From the NCBI GenBank assembly GCA_003169835.1, contig PNAI01000030.1, forward strand, positions 62,001 to 126,000: a DNA stretch of 64,000 bases. The letters are read 5' to 3'. The position numbers and the translations under genes are program-made. Each line of letters opens with the position of its first letter. Position 1 is the first letter of the stretch. The notes beneath the pieces are model-generated. The model saw nothing but the letters and a program-made list of their open reading frames with translations, had not been told where the DNA came from and searched no databases. The stretch is from Hyphomicrobiales bacterium. GTDB taxonomy: Bacteria; Pseudomonadota; Alphaproteobacteria; Rhizobiales; Xanthobacteraceae. Positions 16,967 through 24,916 of the stretch are shown here, piece by piece.

Positions 16967-17437
16967 ATGATCGACAATGTAGCACTTGCCTCAAACTACC
17001 GAATGACAGCCGTTGTGTTTTGGGAGAGCGCTAAACGGTTGCATGGGAGCTTTGAAACGAGTGGAGAATCGGTAATTGGGAATAGGATGGCGGTGCCATT
17101 CTACTTCTTAGTCAGCCACTCCGCGGAATTACTGCTGAAATGCGCTTTGCTCAAACGCGGCGTGGATCAACGAGAATTGTTGAAGCACGGTGTTCGGCAC
17201 GATTTGAGAGAGCTTCTCACGGAGATAACCAGTAAGGGCATTCCTGTAACTGTTAACACGGCAGAGATCATAACCCGAATCGCAGATCAGCATCGACGAC
17301 ACGCACTCAGGTATACGTTCTTGGTTGACGATGGAGAGGTCACTTTCACTCCTGATCCTCTCACATTGTTTGATGCGCTTGATGAGTTGTTGATGCTCGG
17401 CGCATATCTACTTATGGCATTTAAGTATTGGCTCTAA
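16967..17437 (+). CDS. Hypothetical protein, HEPN-like helical pattern
   Basis: A 156-residue helical protein I do not recognise. The stretch FLVSHSAELLLKCALLKRGV followed by HGVRHDLRELL resembles the alpha-helical core of HEPN/nucleotidyltransferase-associated proteins, but the canonical R-x4-6-H RNase motif is not convincing. Base composition is clearly more AT-rich than the neighbours and codon use differs, suggesting horizontal acquisition. No partner MNT gene or toxin-antitoxin mate is adjacent. The ribosome site is weak. Confidence 0.55.
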   Translation: MIDNVALASNYRMTAVVFWESAKRLHGSFETSGESVIGNRMAVPFYFLVSHSAELLLKCALLKRGVDQRELLKHGVRHDLRELLTEITSKGIPVTVNTAEIITRIADQHRRHALRYTFLVDDGEVTFTPDPLTLFDALDELLMLGAYLLMAFKYWL

Positions 17438-17451
17438 AGTTAAGCCGTGGA

Positions 17452-17472
17452 TGGCCGGGACAAGCCCGGCCA
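17452..17472 (+). repeat. Extragenic palindrome TGGCCGGG-N5-CCCGGCCA
   Basis: Perfect 8-base arms with loop ACAAG, followed by CGACG. It lies in the 47-base convergent gap between the HEPN-like gene and CoxS and could end transcription from both sides. This style of element is widespread in Bradyrhizobium-type genomes. Confidence 0.7.
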
Positions 17473-17484
17473 CGACGGAGTGTG

Positions 17485-17967
17485 TTACTTCCCCGCCCGC
17501 ATCTCGTCTCGCGCCGCCTTCACCGCCTTGACGATGTTGCCATAGCCGGTGCAGCGGCACAGGTTCGACGCCAGCACGTCGAGCAATTCCTCATCGCCGA
17601 TGTCGGGCTGCTGCTCCAACGTGTTTACGGCGAGCATCAGAAATCCCGGCGTGCAGAAACCGCATTGCAGACCGTGATGCGCGATGAACGCGCGCTGGAG
17701 TGGATGCAACTCGTTGCCATTCGCCAACCCCTCAACGGTACGGATGCGCTTGCCCGCCGCCTGCACCGCGAACATGAGGCACGAGCGCACGGCTTCGCCG
17801 TCGATGATGATTGTGCACGCGCCGCACACGCCGTGCTCGCAACCCAGATGCGTGCCGGTGAGTTTGCATTCCTCGCGAATGGTGTCTGCCAACGTGCGCC
17901 GCGGCTCGACGCGCACCGGAAAATCGCGGCCGTTGACGTTGAGGGTGAAAGCAAGTTTTTCGGTCAT
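17485..17967 (-). CDS. Molybdenum hydroxylase small subunit, (2Fe-2S)2 protein (CoxS type)
   Basis: A 160-residue protein starting at ATG 17967, 11 bases after the UbiD stop. Cluster ligands are Cys43, Cys48, Cys51 and Cys63 (ferredoxin-type) and Cys102, Cys105, Cys137 and Cys139 (CGFCTPG ... CRCTG). It is the last gene of a CoxM-CoxL-UbiD-CoxS operon. Usually CoxS lies directly beside CoxM or CoxL; here the decarboxylase gene separates it from them. Confidence 0.94.
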   Translation of the reverse strand: MTEKLAFTLNVNGRDFPVRVEPRRTLADTIREECKLTGTHLGCEHGVCGACTIIIDGEAVRSCLMFAVQAAGKRIRTVEGLANGNELHPLQRAFIAHHGLQCGFCTPGFLMLAVNTLEQQPDIGDEELLDVLASNLCRCTGYGNIVKAVKAARDEMRAGK

Positions 17968-17978
17968 CACAAAGCCGG

Positions 17979-19451
17979 TCACGAGCCCTTCGGCAGCACG
18001 CTCGCCCATTTGGCGCGGATGCGCGCGTCGAGTTCCTTGCTCGGGCGCGCTTCAATGGGAAATGTGTCGCGGCGCGACCAAGGCCTACAGGCGTCGATCA
18101 CCACGCGCGCGTTGCGCGGATCGTCGGGCGCATAGGCCATCGGATCGAGCGCGGAACTCCAGCAGCCGCGCAGCGTTTCCAAGCCCTCGCGCGGATCGAA
18201 GCGCGTGCACATCGCCCAGATCACCTTGTCCATGTCGGCGGGATCGATGTCGTCGTCCACTACCACGACGAAACGATTGACATAAGCGCCGGCGTGGCAT
18301 TGCGATGCGATCAGGCCGGCTTGCTTGGAGTGTCCGGCGTACATCTGCTTGATCGCGACGGTGAGCCACAACCGGCTGCCGCCCGCGGCATGCGACCACA
18401 CGCCTTTGACATCCGGCACGCCCGCGGCCTCGAGCTGGTTCCACACCGCGCCGGAGCGATAGGTGCCGCGATAAAACGAGTCATCATCGGGCGGAATGCC
18501 CGGAATCGCGCCGAGCAGGATCGGATTGTCGCGGTACATCATCGTCTCGATGCGGATCGCGGGTTCTTTCTTGAGGCCGCCGGCGTAATAGCCAGTCCAC
18601 TCGCCGAGCGGGCCTTCGTCGATCAGATCGTTGGGATGGATGAAGCCCTCGAACGCGATCTCGGCGTGCGCGGGAATGGGGAGGCCGGTCTTCGGCCCCA
18701 TGATCACTTCAACAGGTTCGCCTAAAAGTCCGCCCGCGACATCGTATTCGTTTTTGCCGTAGGGAATTTCGAGACCCGCGATCATGAACAGCGCGGGATG
18801 CATGCCGCACACCACTGCGATTGGGCACGGCTGTCCGCGCTGGTGATATTTCTTTTGGATCATGTCGCCGTGCTTGCCCTTGGAGCACATCACGGATGCG
18901 ACATTCTTGTCGTGCGCCTGTACGCGGTAAGCGCCGTAGTTGATCCAGCCCGAGTCGGGGTCGCGCATCACCACCATGCAACCGGTGCCGATGTAATAGC
19001 CGCCGTCGTGCTCGTGCCACTTCGGCACGGGGATCTTGAACAGATCGATGTCATTGCCCTCTTTCACATTCTCCAGCACCGCGCCGGTCGGCAGCGTGAC
19101 CGGCGGAATGGATTTTGCTTCCTTCATATAGCGCCGCCAGTAGCGCACGAGTTCCATCTCGCTGCCGTCCGGCGGGTTACCCAACGTGAGATTGATGCGC
19201 TTGACCGAGGTGAGAATGTTCGCAAGCACGCGATGGCCGCGCGGATAGCCGGGGATGTCGTCAAACAGCACCGCGGGGTTGCCGATTTTGCGCTGATGAA
19301 AATCGACGATGCCGCCGATTTCTTCTTCGCGCTCCGCGCCGCTGACGTGCTTGACCTCGCCCGCGGCTTCCATCTGTGCGAGCCATGCGCGCAGATCTTG
19401 CTTGGGTACGTTGGAGGCGCGGCCGGTCGCACGCGGTTCAATCTTGTTCAT
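17979..19451 (-). CDS. UbiD-family (prenyl-FMN dependent) decarboxylase inside a Mo-hydroxylase operon
   Basis: A 490-residue UbiD-family protein with the catalytic set intact: Arg176 in NYGAYR, and Glu279 and Glu284 in EGPLGE. It resembles hydroxyarylic or unsaturated-acid decarboxylases rather than core ubiquinone UbiD. It lies between the large and small subunits of a molybdenum hydroxylase, on the same strand, and CoxS follows after 11 bases. The placement suggests that hydroxylation and (de)carboxylation act on the same ring compound. A repeat-rich gap of 168 bases separates it from CoxL. Confidence 0.93.
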   Translation of the reverse strand: MNKIEPRATGRASNVPKQDLRAWLAQMEAAGEVKHVSGAEREEEIGGIVDFHQRKIGNPAVLFDDIPGYPRGHRVLANILTSVKRINLTLGNPPDGSEMELVRYWRRYMKEAKSIPPVTLPTGAVLENVKEGNDIDLFKIPVPKWHEHDGGYYIGTGCMVVMRDPDSGWINYGAYRVQAHDKNVASVMCSKGKHGDMIQKKYHQRGQPCPIAVVCGMHPALFMIAGLEIPYGKNEYDVAGGLLGEPVEVIMGPKTGLPIPAHAEIAFEGFIHPNDLIDEGPLGEWTGYYAGGLKKEPAIRIETMMYRDNPILLGAIPGIPPDDDSFYRGTYRSGAVWNQLEAAGVPDVKGVWSHAAGGSRLWLTVAIKQMYAGHSKQAGLIASQCHAGAYVNRFVVVVDDDIDPADMDKVIWAMCTRFDPREGLETLRGCWSSALDPMAYAPDDPRNARVVIDACRPWSRRDTFPIEARPSKELDARIRAKWASVLPKGS

Positions 19452-19470
19452 GGCGAACTCCGACTTCTTT

Positions 19471-19609
19471 ATCCCTCCCCTTTAGGGGAGGGTTGGCGAG
19501 CATTGAGCGAAGCGAAATGTGAGCCGGGGTGGGATCGCAATAGAAGTTCGCCCCACCCCGCCTGCGTTCGCTCCGCTCCGCAGGCGACCCTTCCCTCACG
19601 GGGAGGGAT
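19471..19609. repeat. Paired GC-rich hairpin repeat element
   Basis: CCCTCCCC-TTTA-GGGGAGGG (19473-19492) opens the element and a related CCCT-CACG-GGGAGGG hairpin near 19592-19608 closes it, with GCGAAGCG- and GTTCGCTCCGCT-type sequence between. The same family recurs at 36.65 and 36.87 kb. It lies inside the CoxL-UbiD gap of the operon, so it could modulate transcript stability or partially stop transcription. Confidence 0.7.
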
Positions 19610-19619
19610 TAGAAGAGAC

Positions 19620-21902
19620 TTATCGCTTCGCATCAATAATAGCCTTCAGCCGCTGCGGCGTCACAGGCAGTTGGGTTACCGCACCTGGAATACCGATGGC
19701 GTTGTCGATGGCCGACGCGATGGCCGCGCCCACGCCGTTGATGCCGCTTTCGCCCGCGCCCTTGATGCCGAGCGGATTGAGCGGGCTCGGCGCGTCCTCG
19801 GTCAGGATGATTTCGATGTCGGGCACCTCGCGCACAGTCGGCAGCAGGTAATCGGCAAAGGTGACGGAGAGCGGATCGCCGTTATCGTTGTAGGTGAACT
19901 CCTCCAGCAGCGCACCGCCTAGCCCTTGCGCGCAACCGCCGGCGATTTGGCCTTTCACCAGAGTCGGGTTTATGGCGCGGCCGATGTCGTAGGCGATGAC
20001 ATAACGCTCCACCGTGACGCCGCCGGTGCCGGGATCGACCTTCACTACCGCGAGATGATTGCCGTAGGGATAGACTTGGTGCTCGGCGTGGTGCCAGCCT
20101 TCCGCTTCGAGCTTGCCGTGCGCGGCGGCGACCTGACCGAGACTTATCGAAGGCCCACCGGCACGATCGGTGCGAACGACTTCACCGTTGACGATGTCGA
20201 GTGCGCTTACCGGGGCCTGCAACAGCTCAGCCGCGGCAGCGAGCGCCTTCTCGCGCAGGTTCAGCGCCGCGACGCGCGTGGCGGAGGCCGTCATCACGGT
20301 GGCGCGCGAAGCATGCGCGCCGATGCCATGTGAAATACGATCGGTCTGGCCGTGGATCACGCTCACGCGCTGATAATCGACACCGAGCATCTCGGCTGCG
20401 ACCTGCGCCATCACGGTCTCAAACCCCTGCCCGAGCGACGCACCGCCCGTGACGACCTCAATCGCGCCTGTGCTATCGACCAAAATATTCACGCCGTCTT
20501 TCGGCCCGAGGCCGGCCTTCTCCACGAACATTGCAAAGCCGACGCCAACCATTTCACCGTTGGCGCGCCGCCGCGCCAGATCGGCGTTGAGTTTTTCCCA
20601 TTCGACCTCTTTAAGCATCCTGTCGAGCAGCTTGTGGTAGTCGCCGGAGTCAAAATGGATTTCCTCGCCAAGCGCTTCGAGCGGCCGCTTGAACGGCATT
20701 TCCGCCACGGTCACCGCATTGCGCTTGCGGACCTCTATCGGATCGAGCTTGAGCTTATGCGCGATGGCGTCGACCAGGCGCTCGCGCACGAAGCTGGTCT
20801 CGAAGCGGCCCGGCGCGCGATAAGTCGCGGCCGGCGTCTTGTTGGTCAGCCGGAAATGACAGACCGCGCGATAGGCAAGCGGCACGCGATAGGGGCCGGG
20901 CAGCACGCCGCACGTCATCATGGCGACGCGGGTCGCGTGCGTGCGCACATAGGCGCCCTGATCGTGGAAGATCAGATCGTCGATGGCAAGGATCTCGCCG
21001 TCGGCCGCCACCGCCGCGCGCACCTTGTGATGCTGGTTGCGCGAATGGTTGGCCGCGATGAGATGTTCGCGCCGATCCTCGATCCATTTCACCGGCCGGC
21101 CGAGCCGCATGGCGGCGACGCACACCAGAATATCTTCGGGATAGAGCTCGCCGCGGATGCCGAAGCCGCCGCCGACGTGCGACTCGAACACGTTGACCGA
21201 AGTGAGCTTGCGCTTGAGCATGCGCGCGATCAGTTCCTGATTGCGGTGCGGCACTTTTGCCGCGCCGTGCAATTGGAGCATGTCGCGCGCGGCGTCGTAG
21301 CGCCCGATGGCGCCGCGGGTTTCGAGCGGCACGCCGCTGTGACGGCCGACGCTCAGTTGCAGCTCGACGATGGTGTGGGCCTTTTGGAACGCCGCGTCGA
21401 TGTCGCCGTAACCTTGGCGCAGAATATCCGCCTCGGTGTGGCGGCCGGGCGAGAACTCGGCGGGAGCGTCCTTCGCTGACAACAGCGGCGGCAGTTCCTG
21501 GATTTCCATGGTCACCAGATCGGCCGCGTCCTCGGCGACATAAGCGTCTTCCGCGAACACCGCCGCGACTGGATCGCCGACGTAGCGCACCATGCCTGTC
21601 GCCAGTACCGGCTGACGATAAGGCGCGAGCTTTTCGATCGGGCCTTCGCGGAAATCGATCGGCGGCACTTCCGGAATGTCGGCTGAGGTCCATACCGCGA
21701 CGACGCCGGGCAACTTTCGCGCGGCGTCAGTGTCAATCGACAGAATTCTTCCGTGCGCGTGGTTGGAACGCACGATGCGCATGTGAAGCTGGTTGGGAAA
21801 ATTGATGTCGCCGGCAAAACGCCCGCGCCCCGTCACCAGCGGCGGGTCTTCCAGCCGCTCGACCGACTGGCCGATCCACTTTACAGCGCGCGTCTCGTTC
21901 AT
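19620..21902 (-). CDS. Molybdenum hydroxylase large subunit (CoxL/xanthine dehydrogenase family)
   Basis: A 760-residue molybdopterin-binding subunit of the xanthine oxidase family. Visible marks are VGGGFGIRGELYPED (Mo-site loop), TYRAPGRFETSF near residue 370, GGASLGQGFETVMAQ near 480, and IKGAGESGINGVGAA near 725, which holds the catalytic Glu. The TYRAPGR loop is not the AYRCSFR loop of true CO dehydrogenase, so this is a form II-like hydroxylase for an N-heterocycle, aldehyde or aromatic acid. Its start overlaps the CoxM stop by four bases. Confidence 0.94.
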   Translation of the reverse strand: MNETRAVKWIGQSVERLEDPPLVTGRGRFAGDINFPNQLHMRIVRSNHAHGRILSIDTDAARKLPGVVAVWTSADIPEVPPIDFREGPIEKLAPYRQPVLATGMVRYVGDPVAAVFAEDAYVAEDAADLVTMEIQELPPLLSAKDAPAEFSPGRHTEADILRQGYGDIDAAFQKAHTIVELQLSVGRHSGVPLETRGAIGRYDAARDMLQLHGAAKVPHRNQELIARMLKRKLTSVNVFESHVGGGFGIRGELYPEDILVCVAAMRLGRPVKWIEDRREHLIAANHSRNQHHKVRAAVAADGEILAIDDLIFHDQGAYVRTHATRVAMMTCGVLPGPYRVPLAYRAVCHFRLTNKTPAATYRAPGRFETSFVRERLVDAIAHKLKLDPIEVRKRNAVTVAEMPFKRPLEALGEEIHFDSGDYHKLLDRMLKEVEWEKLNADLARRRANGEMVGVGFAMFVEKAGLGPKDGVNILVDSTGAIEVVTGGASLGQGFETVMAQVAAEMLGVDYQRVSVIHGQTDRISHGIGAHASRATVMTASATRVAALNLREKALAAAAELLQAPVSALDIVNGEVVRTDRAGGPSISLGQVAAAHGKLEAEGWHHAEHQVYPYGNHLAVVKVDPGTGGVTVERYVIAYDIGRAINPTLVKGQIAGGCAQGLGGALLEEFTYNDNGDPLSVTFADYLLPTVREVPDIEIILTEDAPSPLNPLGIKGAGESGINGVGAAIASAIDNAIGIPGAVTQLPVTPQRLKAIIDAKR

Positions 21903-22756
21903 GTTGCGGCCCGCTCCAGCGCGCGCAGCACGACGGTGCGCACGAGCCCGCGCCGGTAGTCCGCGCTGGTGTTCTCGTCATCGAGCGGATCGATAGCTTT
22001 GGCTGCTGCATCGGCGGCGGCAGCGAATGTCTTTGCGTCGGGTGCGTGGCTATCGAGCGCGGTTTCTGCCTGCGCGATGCGGCGCGGCGTCGCCTCGGCG
22101 CCGCTGATCGCGACGCGCGGCTCAATGATTGCCGAATTTTTCAGCCGAAATGTCACCAACGCCATGGCAATAGCGAAATCGCCGGCGCGTCGGTTGAATT
22201 CACAAAAACCAAAGCGTGTATCGGCGCTCAGCAGCGGCAGACGCACTTCGGTCAGCAATTCGCCTTCTTGCAATGCCGTCGTCATGATGCCGGAGAAAAA
22301 ATCCTTCGCCGGAATGACGCGCTCTCCTCGCGCGCTGCGCGCCACCATCTCGGCACCGAGCGCGGCGGCCACCAGGCACCATTCGGACGCGGGATCGGCA
22401 TGCGCGATGCTGCCGCAAAACGTGCCGCGCGCACGGATCGGCTTGTGCGCGATGTGCCGGACAACCTCCCGAAGCAACTCGCCGAGCGGCCCCTTCGCAA
22501 CCGGCCGCTCGAACGCGGCATGGCGCACAGTCGCGCCGATGCAAAGCTTTCCGTTTTCCACGACGAGCCGCGAAAGCGCCGCAACGCCATTGATGTCCAC
22601 GAGATGCCGAGGCCGCGCCAGCCGGAAGGCCATGGTGGGCACGAGGCTCTGCCCGCCGGCCAGCACGCGCCCGTCGTCGGGCGCGACACGCGCGAGCGTC
22701 GCAACCGCTTCCTCGATCGTCCTGGGCGCGTGATATTGAAAGGGGGCGGGCTTCAT
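21899..22756 (-). CDS. Molybdenum hydroxylase medium subunit, FAD-binding (CoxM type)
   Basis: A 285-residue FAD subunit beginning MKPAPFQYHAPRTIEEA, with VLAGGQSLVPTMAFRLARP (near residue 35) and KPIRARGTFCGSIAHADPASEW (near 105). It has no extra four-Cys insertion, which argues against a 4-hydroxybenzoyl-CoA-reductase type enzyme. It is the first gene of the operon, and ATGA overlap with CoxL indicates coupled translation. It is only distantly similar to the orphan CoxM at 10070-10951. Confidence 0.94.
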   Translation of the reverse strand: MKPAPFQYHAPRTIEEAVATLARVAPDDGRVLAGGQSLVPTMAFRLARPRHLVDINGVAALSRLVVENGKLCIGATVRHAAFERPVAKGPLGELLREVVRHIAHKPIRARGTFCGSIAHADPASEWCLVAAALGAEMVARSARGERVIPAKDFFSGIMTTALQEGELLTEVRLPLLSADTRFGFCEFNRRAGDFAIAMALVTFRLKNSAIIEPRVAISGAEATPRRIAQAETALDSHAPDAKTFAAAADAAAKAIDPLDDENTSADYRRGLVRTVVLRALERAAT

Positions 22757-22874
22757 TGGTCGGAGGCAGCATAGGGCGGCGGCCTGCCAGCTTCAATGCA
22801 GCGTATTGCGCTTGCATTGTGCGTGAAGCTATATGCTCCGCGCCCTGCCCGCATCTTCACCGAAAGGCTTATTA

Positions 22875-23612
22875 ATGTCCGACGAAATCCTGACCAAGCA
22901 GGACGGCCCGATCCTGCGCATCACGCTCAACCACCCCGTCCGCGGCAACGCCGTTACAGACGAAATGGTGGCGCACTTGACGCAGTTGATCAACGACGCG
23001 CCCAAAACCTCGGACCTCGTTGTCCTGCGCGGCGCCGGCAAGGATTTCTGCGTCGGCCGCGCTGGCATGGGCTCGCGGCCGGCGGTCGAACCTACGGCTT
23101 ATGCACGGCGGAATTTTTCCGACGTGGTATTCGACGCCTATGGCGCGATGCGCAATTGCCCGGTGCCGATCATCGCCGTCGTGCAGGGTGGCGCGCACGG
23201 CTTCGGATGCGCGATTGCGGCGGCGTGCGACGTGACGCTTGCGAGTGACAAGGCGACATTCTCGGTGCCGGAGATGGCGCATCAGATCATGCCGACCATG
23301 GTGATGTCGTCGTTCGTCGACCGCGTGCCGCGCAAGGCGATGGCCTATCTTGTGTATTCCATGTTCGAGGTCAGCGCCGAGCGCGCGCTGTCGTATGGTA
23401 TTGTGAGCGACGTGGTGCCTGCGGCACATCTTGACGCGACGGTGGACAAACTCACCGCCGCAATGCTCAAGGCTCCGACCATCTCGCTGCGTTCCGCCAA
23501 GGAATACATCCGCAGCGCGCCGGACATGCCGGTCGCCGGCGCTGTGGAATATGCGCGCAATCTGCACGCCACCATTAATTCCGCCGCCGAGATCAGGAAG
23601 CCCCGCACGTGA
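22875..23612 (+). CDS. Enoyl-CoA hydratase/isomerase (crotonase) family protein
   Basis: A 245-residue crotonase-fold protein; the ATG at 22875 (MSDEILTKQDGPILRITLNHP) gives the usual family start, although an in-frame ATG at 22833 exists. The two oxyanion-hole segments are GAGKDFCVG and VVQGGAHGFGCAIAAACD, and SVPEM carries the Glu often used for catalysis. It overlaps the next monooxygenase gene by four bases (GTGA). It starts 118 bases from, and divergent to, the CoxM gene. The actual CoA ester is unknown. Confidence 0.9.
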   Translation: MSDEILTKQDGPILRITLNHPVRGNAVTDEMVAHLTQLINDAPKTSDLVVLRGAGKDFCVGRAGMGSRPAVEPTAYARRNFSDVVFDAYGAMRNCPVPIIAVVQGGAHGFGCAIAAACDVTLASDKATFSVPEMAHQIMPTMVMSSFVDRVPRKAMAYLVYSMFEVSAERALSYGIVSDVVPAAHLDATVDKLTAAMLKAPTISLRSAKEYIRSAPDMPVAGAVEYARNLHATINSAAEIRKPRT

Positions 23613-24805
23613 AAGTTTTCATTTTCGATCTGCTGGCGTATCGCAAGCACTTCGAAGACTACAAGCAAGCCAAGTTCATGCCCTATCCGCTGCCGCGCGA
23701 TCACTTCGATCCCGAGACGGCGGCGCTCACCTACGCCGAGCATCTCGAAGCGTGGGAGGAGATGGACCGGCTGGGCTTTGACGGCGTGGGCCTGAACGAG
23801 CATCACACCACGCCGCATGGGATGATGAATTCGCCCAACATGATGGCGGCGGCGGCGGCGCAACGCACGACGAAGCTGAAGTTCCTCATCCTCGGAAATC
23901 TGCTGCCGATCCACAATCCGCTGCGCATTGCGGAGGAGCTCGCGATGGCGGATTGCCTTTCGCGCGGCCGCATCATTTCCGGCTTCGCCCGCGGCGTGCC
24001 GCGTGAATATAACGTTTACAACGTGCCGATGGCGGAATCGCGCGCGCGGTTCGAGGAAGCGGTCGAGGTCATCCTCAAGGCCTGGACGGAACAAAAATTT
24101 TCGCACCAGGGCAAGTTCTGGAAATTCGAGGATATCGCGATCTGGCCGCGGCCGTACCAGCAGCCGCGTCCGCCGGTGTGGATTCCGTTCACCGGCTCCA
24201 AAGAAACAATCGAATGGGCTGGCAAGCATAATTTTTCCGCCGTGCTGCCCGACTTCAAGCGCGGATTGACCGAGGACATCGTCGGCCATTTCGCAAAGTC
24301 ACTTAGCGCTAGCGGTCACCGCATCACGCCGGAGCATCTGTGCTTCTTTACCGACGCATGGGTCGCGCATGACAAGGCGGCGGCTCTGCAGGAATATGCG
24401 CCGCATTATTTCTATTTCGTCCATACGCTGTGGCACCACGGCTCGACCAAGGAAAAAGAGGCGGCGGTGAAGGCGTCCGGCTATGTCAATCCGGCTTCGT
24501 TCGATTATGTGCGGCCGGAGAACCGCGCCTCGGCCGGGCTCGACCGCGAGAAGATGAAGTCCATGACGCTCGCCGACGTGGAGAAACGGATCGACGACAA
24601 CATGCTGGCCTGGGGGCCGCCAAAGTACGTGACGGAGCGGCTGATCGAAGCGGCGGAGCATTACGGCGCCAATTCGCTGCTGCTGAACATGAACCTGGGC
24701 GCGTTGCCGCATGACCTGTTCATCGAGCAGATCCATCGCTTCGGCCGTGACGTGCTGCCGAAGCTGCAGGCGCATCAGGTCAAGACCGTGCCAGCCATGC
24801 ATTGA
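23609..24805 (+). CDS. Luciferase-like (LLM class) flavin-dependent monooxygenase
   Basis: A 398-residue protein starting at GTG 23609 within the crotonase stop. It has the bacterial luciferase barrel pattern: EHLEAWEEMDRLGFDGVGLNEHH, the conserved KLKFLILGNLLPIHNPLRIAEE strand-helix, LSRGRIISGFARG and the WIPFTGSKETIEWA block. Such enzymes use reduced FMN from a separate reductase to oxygenate or cleave small molecules. It is translationally coupled to the crotonase, and a ThDP enzyme follows. Confidence 0.92.
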   Translation: MKVFIFDLLAYRKHFEDYKQAKFMPYPLPRDHFDPETAALTYAEHLEAWEEMDRLGFDGVGLNEHHTTPHGMMNSPNMMAAAAAQRTTKLKFLILGNLLPIHNPLRIAEELAMADCLSRGRIISGFARGVPREYNVYNVPMAESRARFEEAVEVILKAWTEQKFSHQGKFWKFEDIAIWPRPYQQPRPPVWIPFTGSKETIEWAGKHNFSAVLPDFKRGLTEDIVGHFAKSLSASGHRITPEHLCFFTDAWVAHDKAAALQEYAPHYFYFVHTLWHHGSTKEKEAAVKASGYVNPASFDYVRPENRASAGLDREKMKSMTLADVEKRIDDNMLAWGPPKYVTERLIEAAEHYGANSLLLNMNLGALPHDLFIEQIHRFGRDVLPKLQAHQVKTVPAMH

Positions 24806-24916
24806 ACGAAAGGCCGCACGCTTAAATACTTGGCCGGAAGCCTTGAATCAGGCGGTCACGGCAGCGCACATTAGGCGCCGAGGAAGCTCCCAATCAGTCC
24901 AACCATCGGTCAAACC

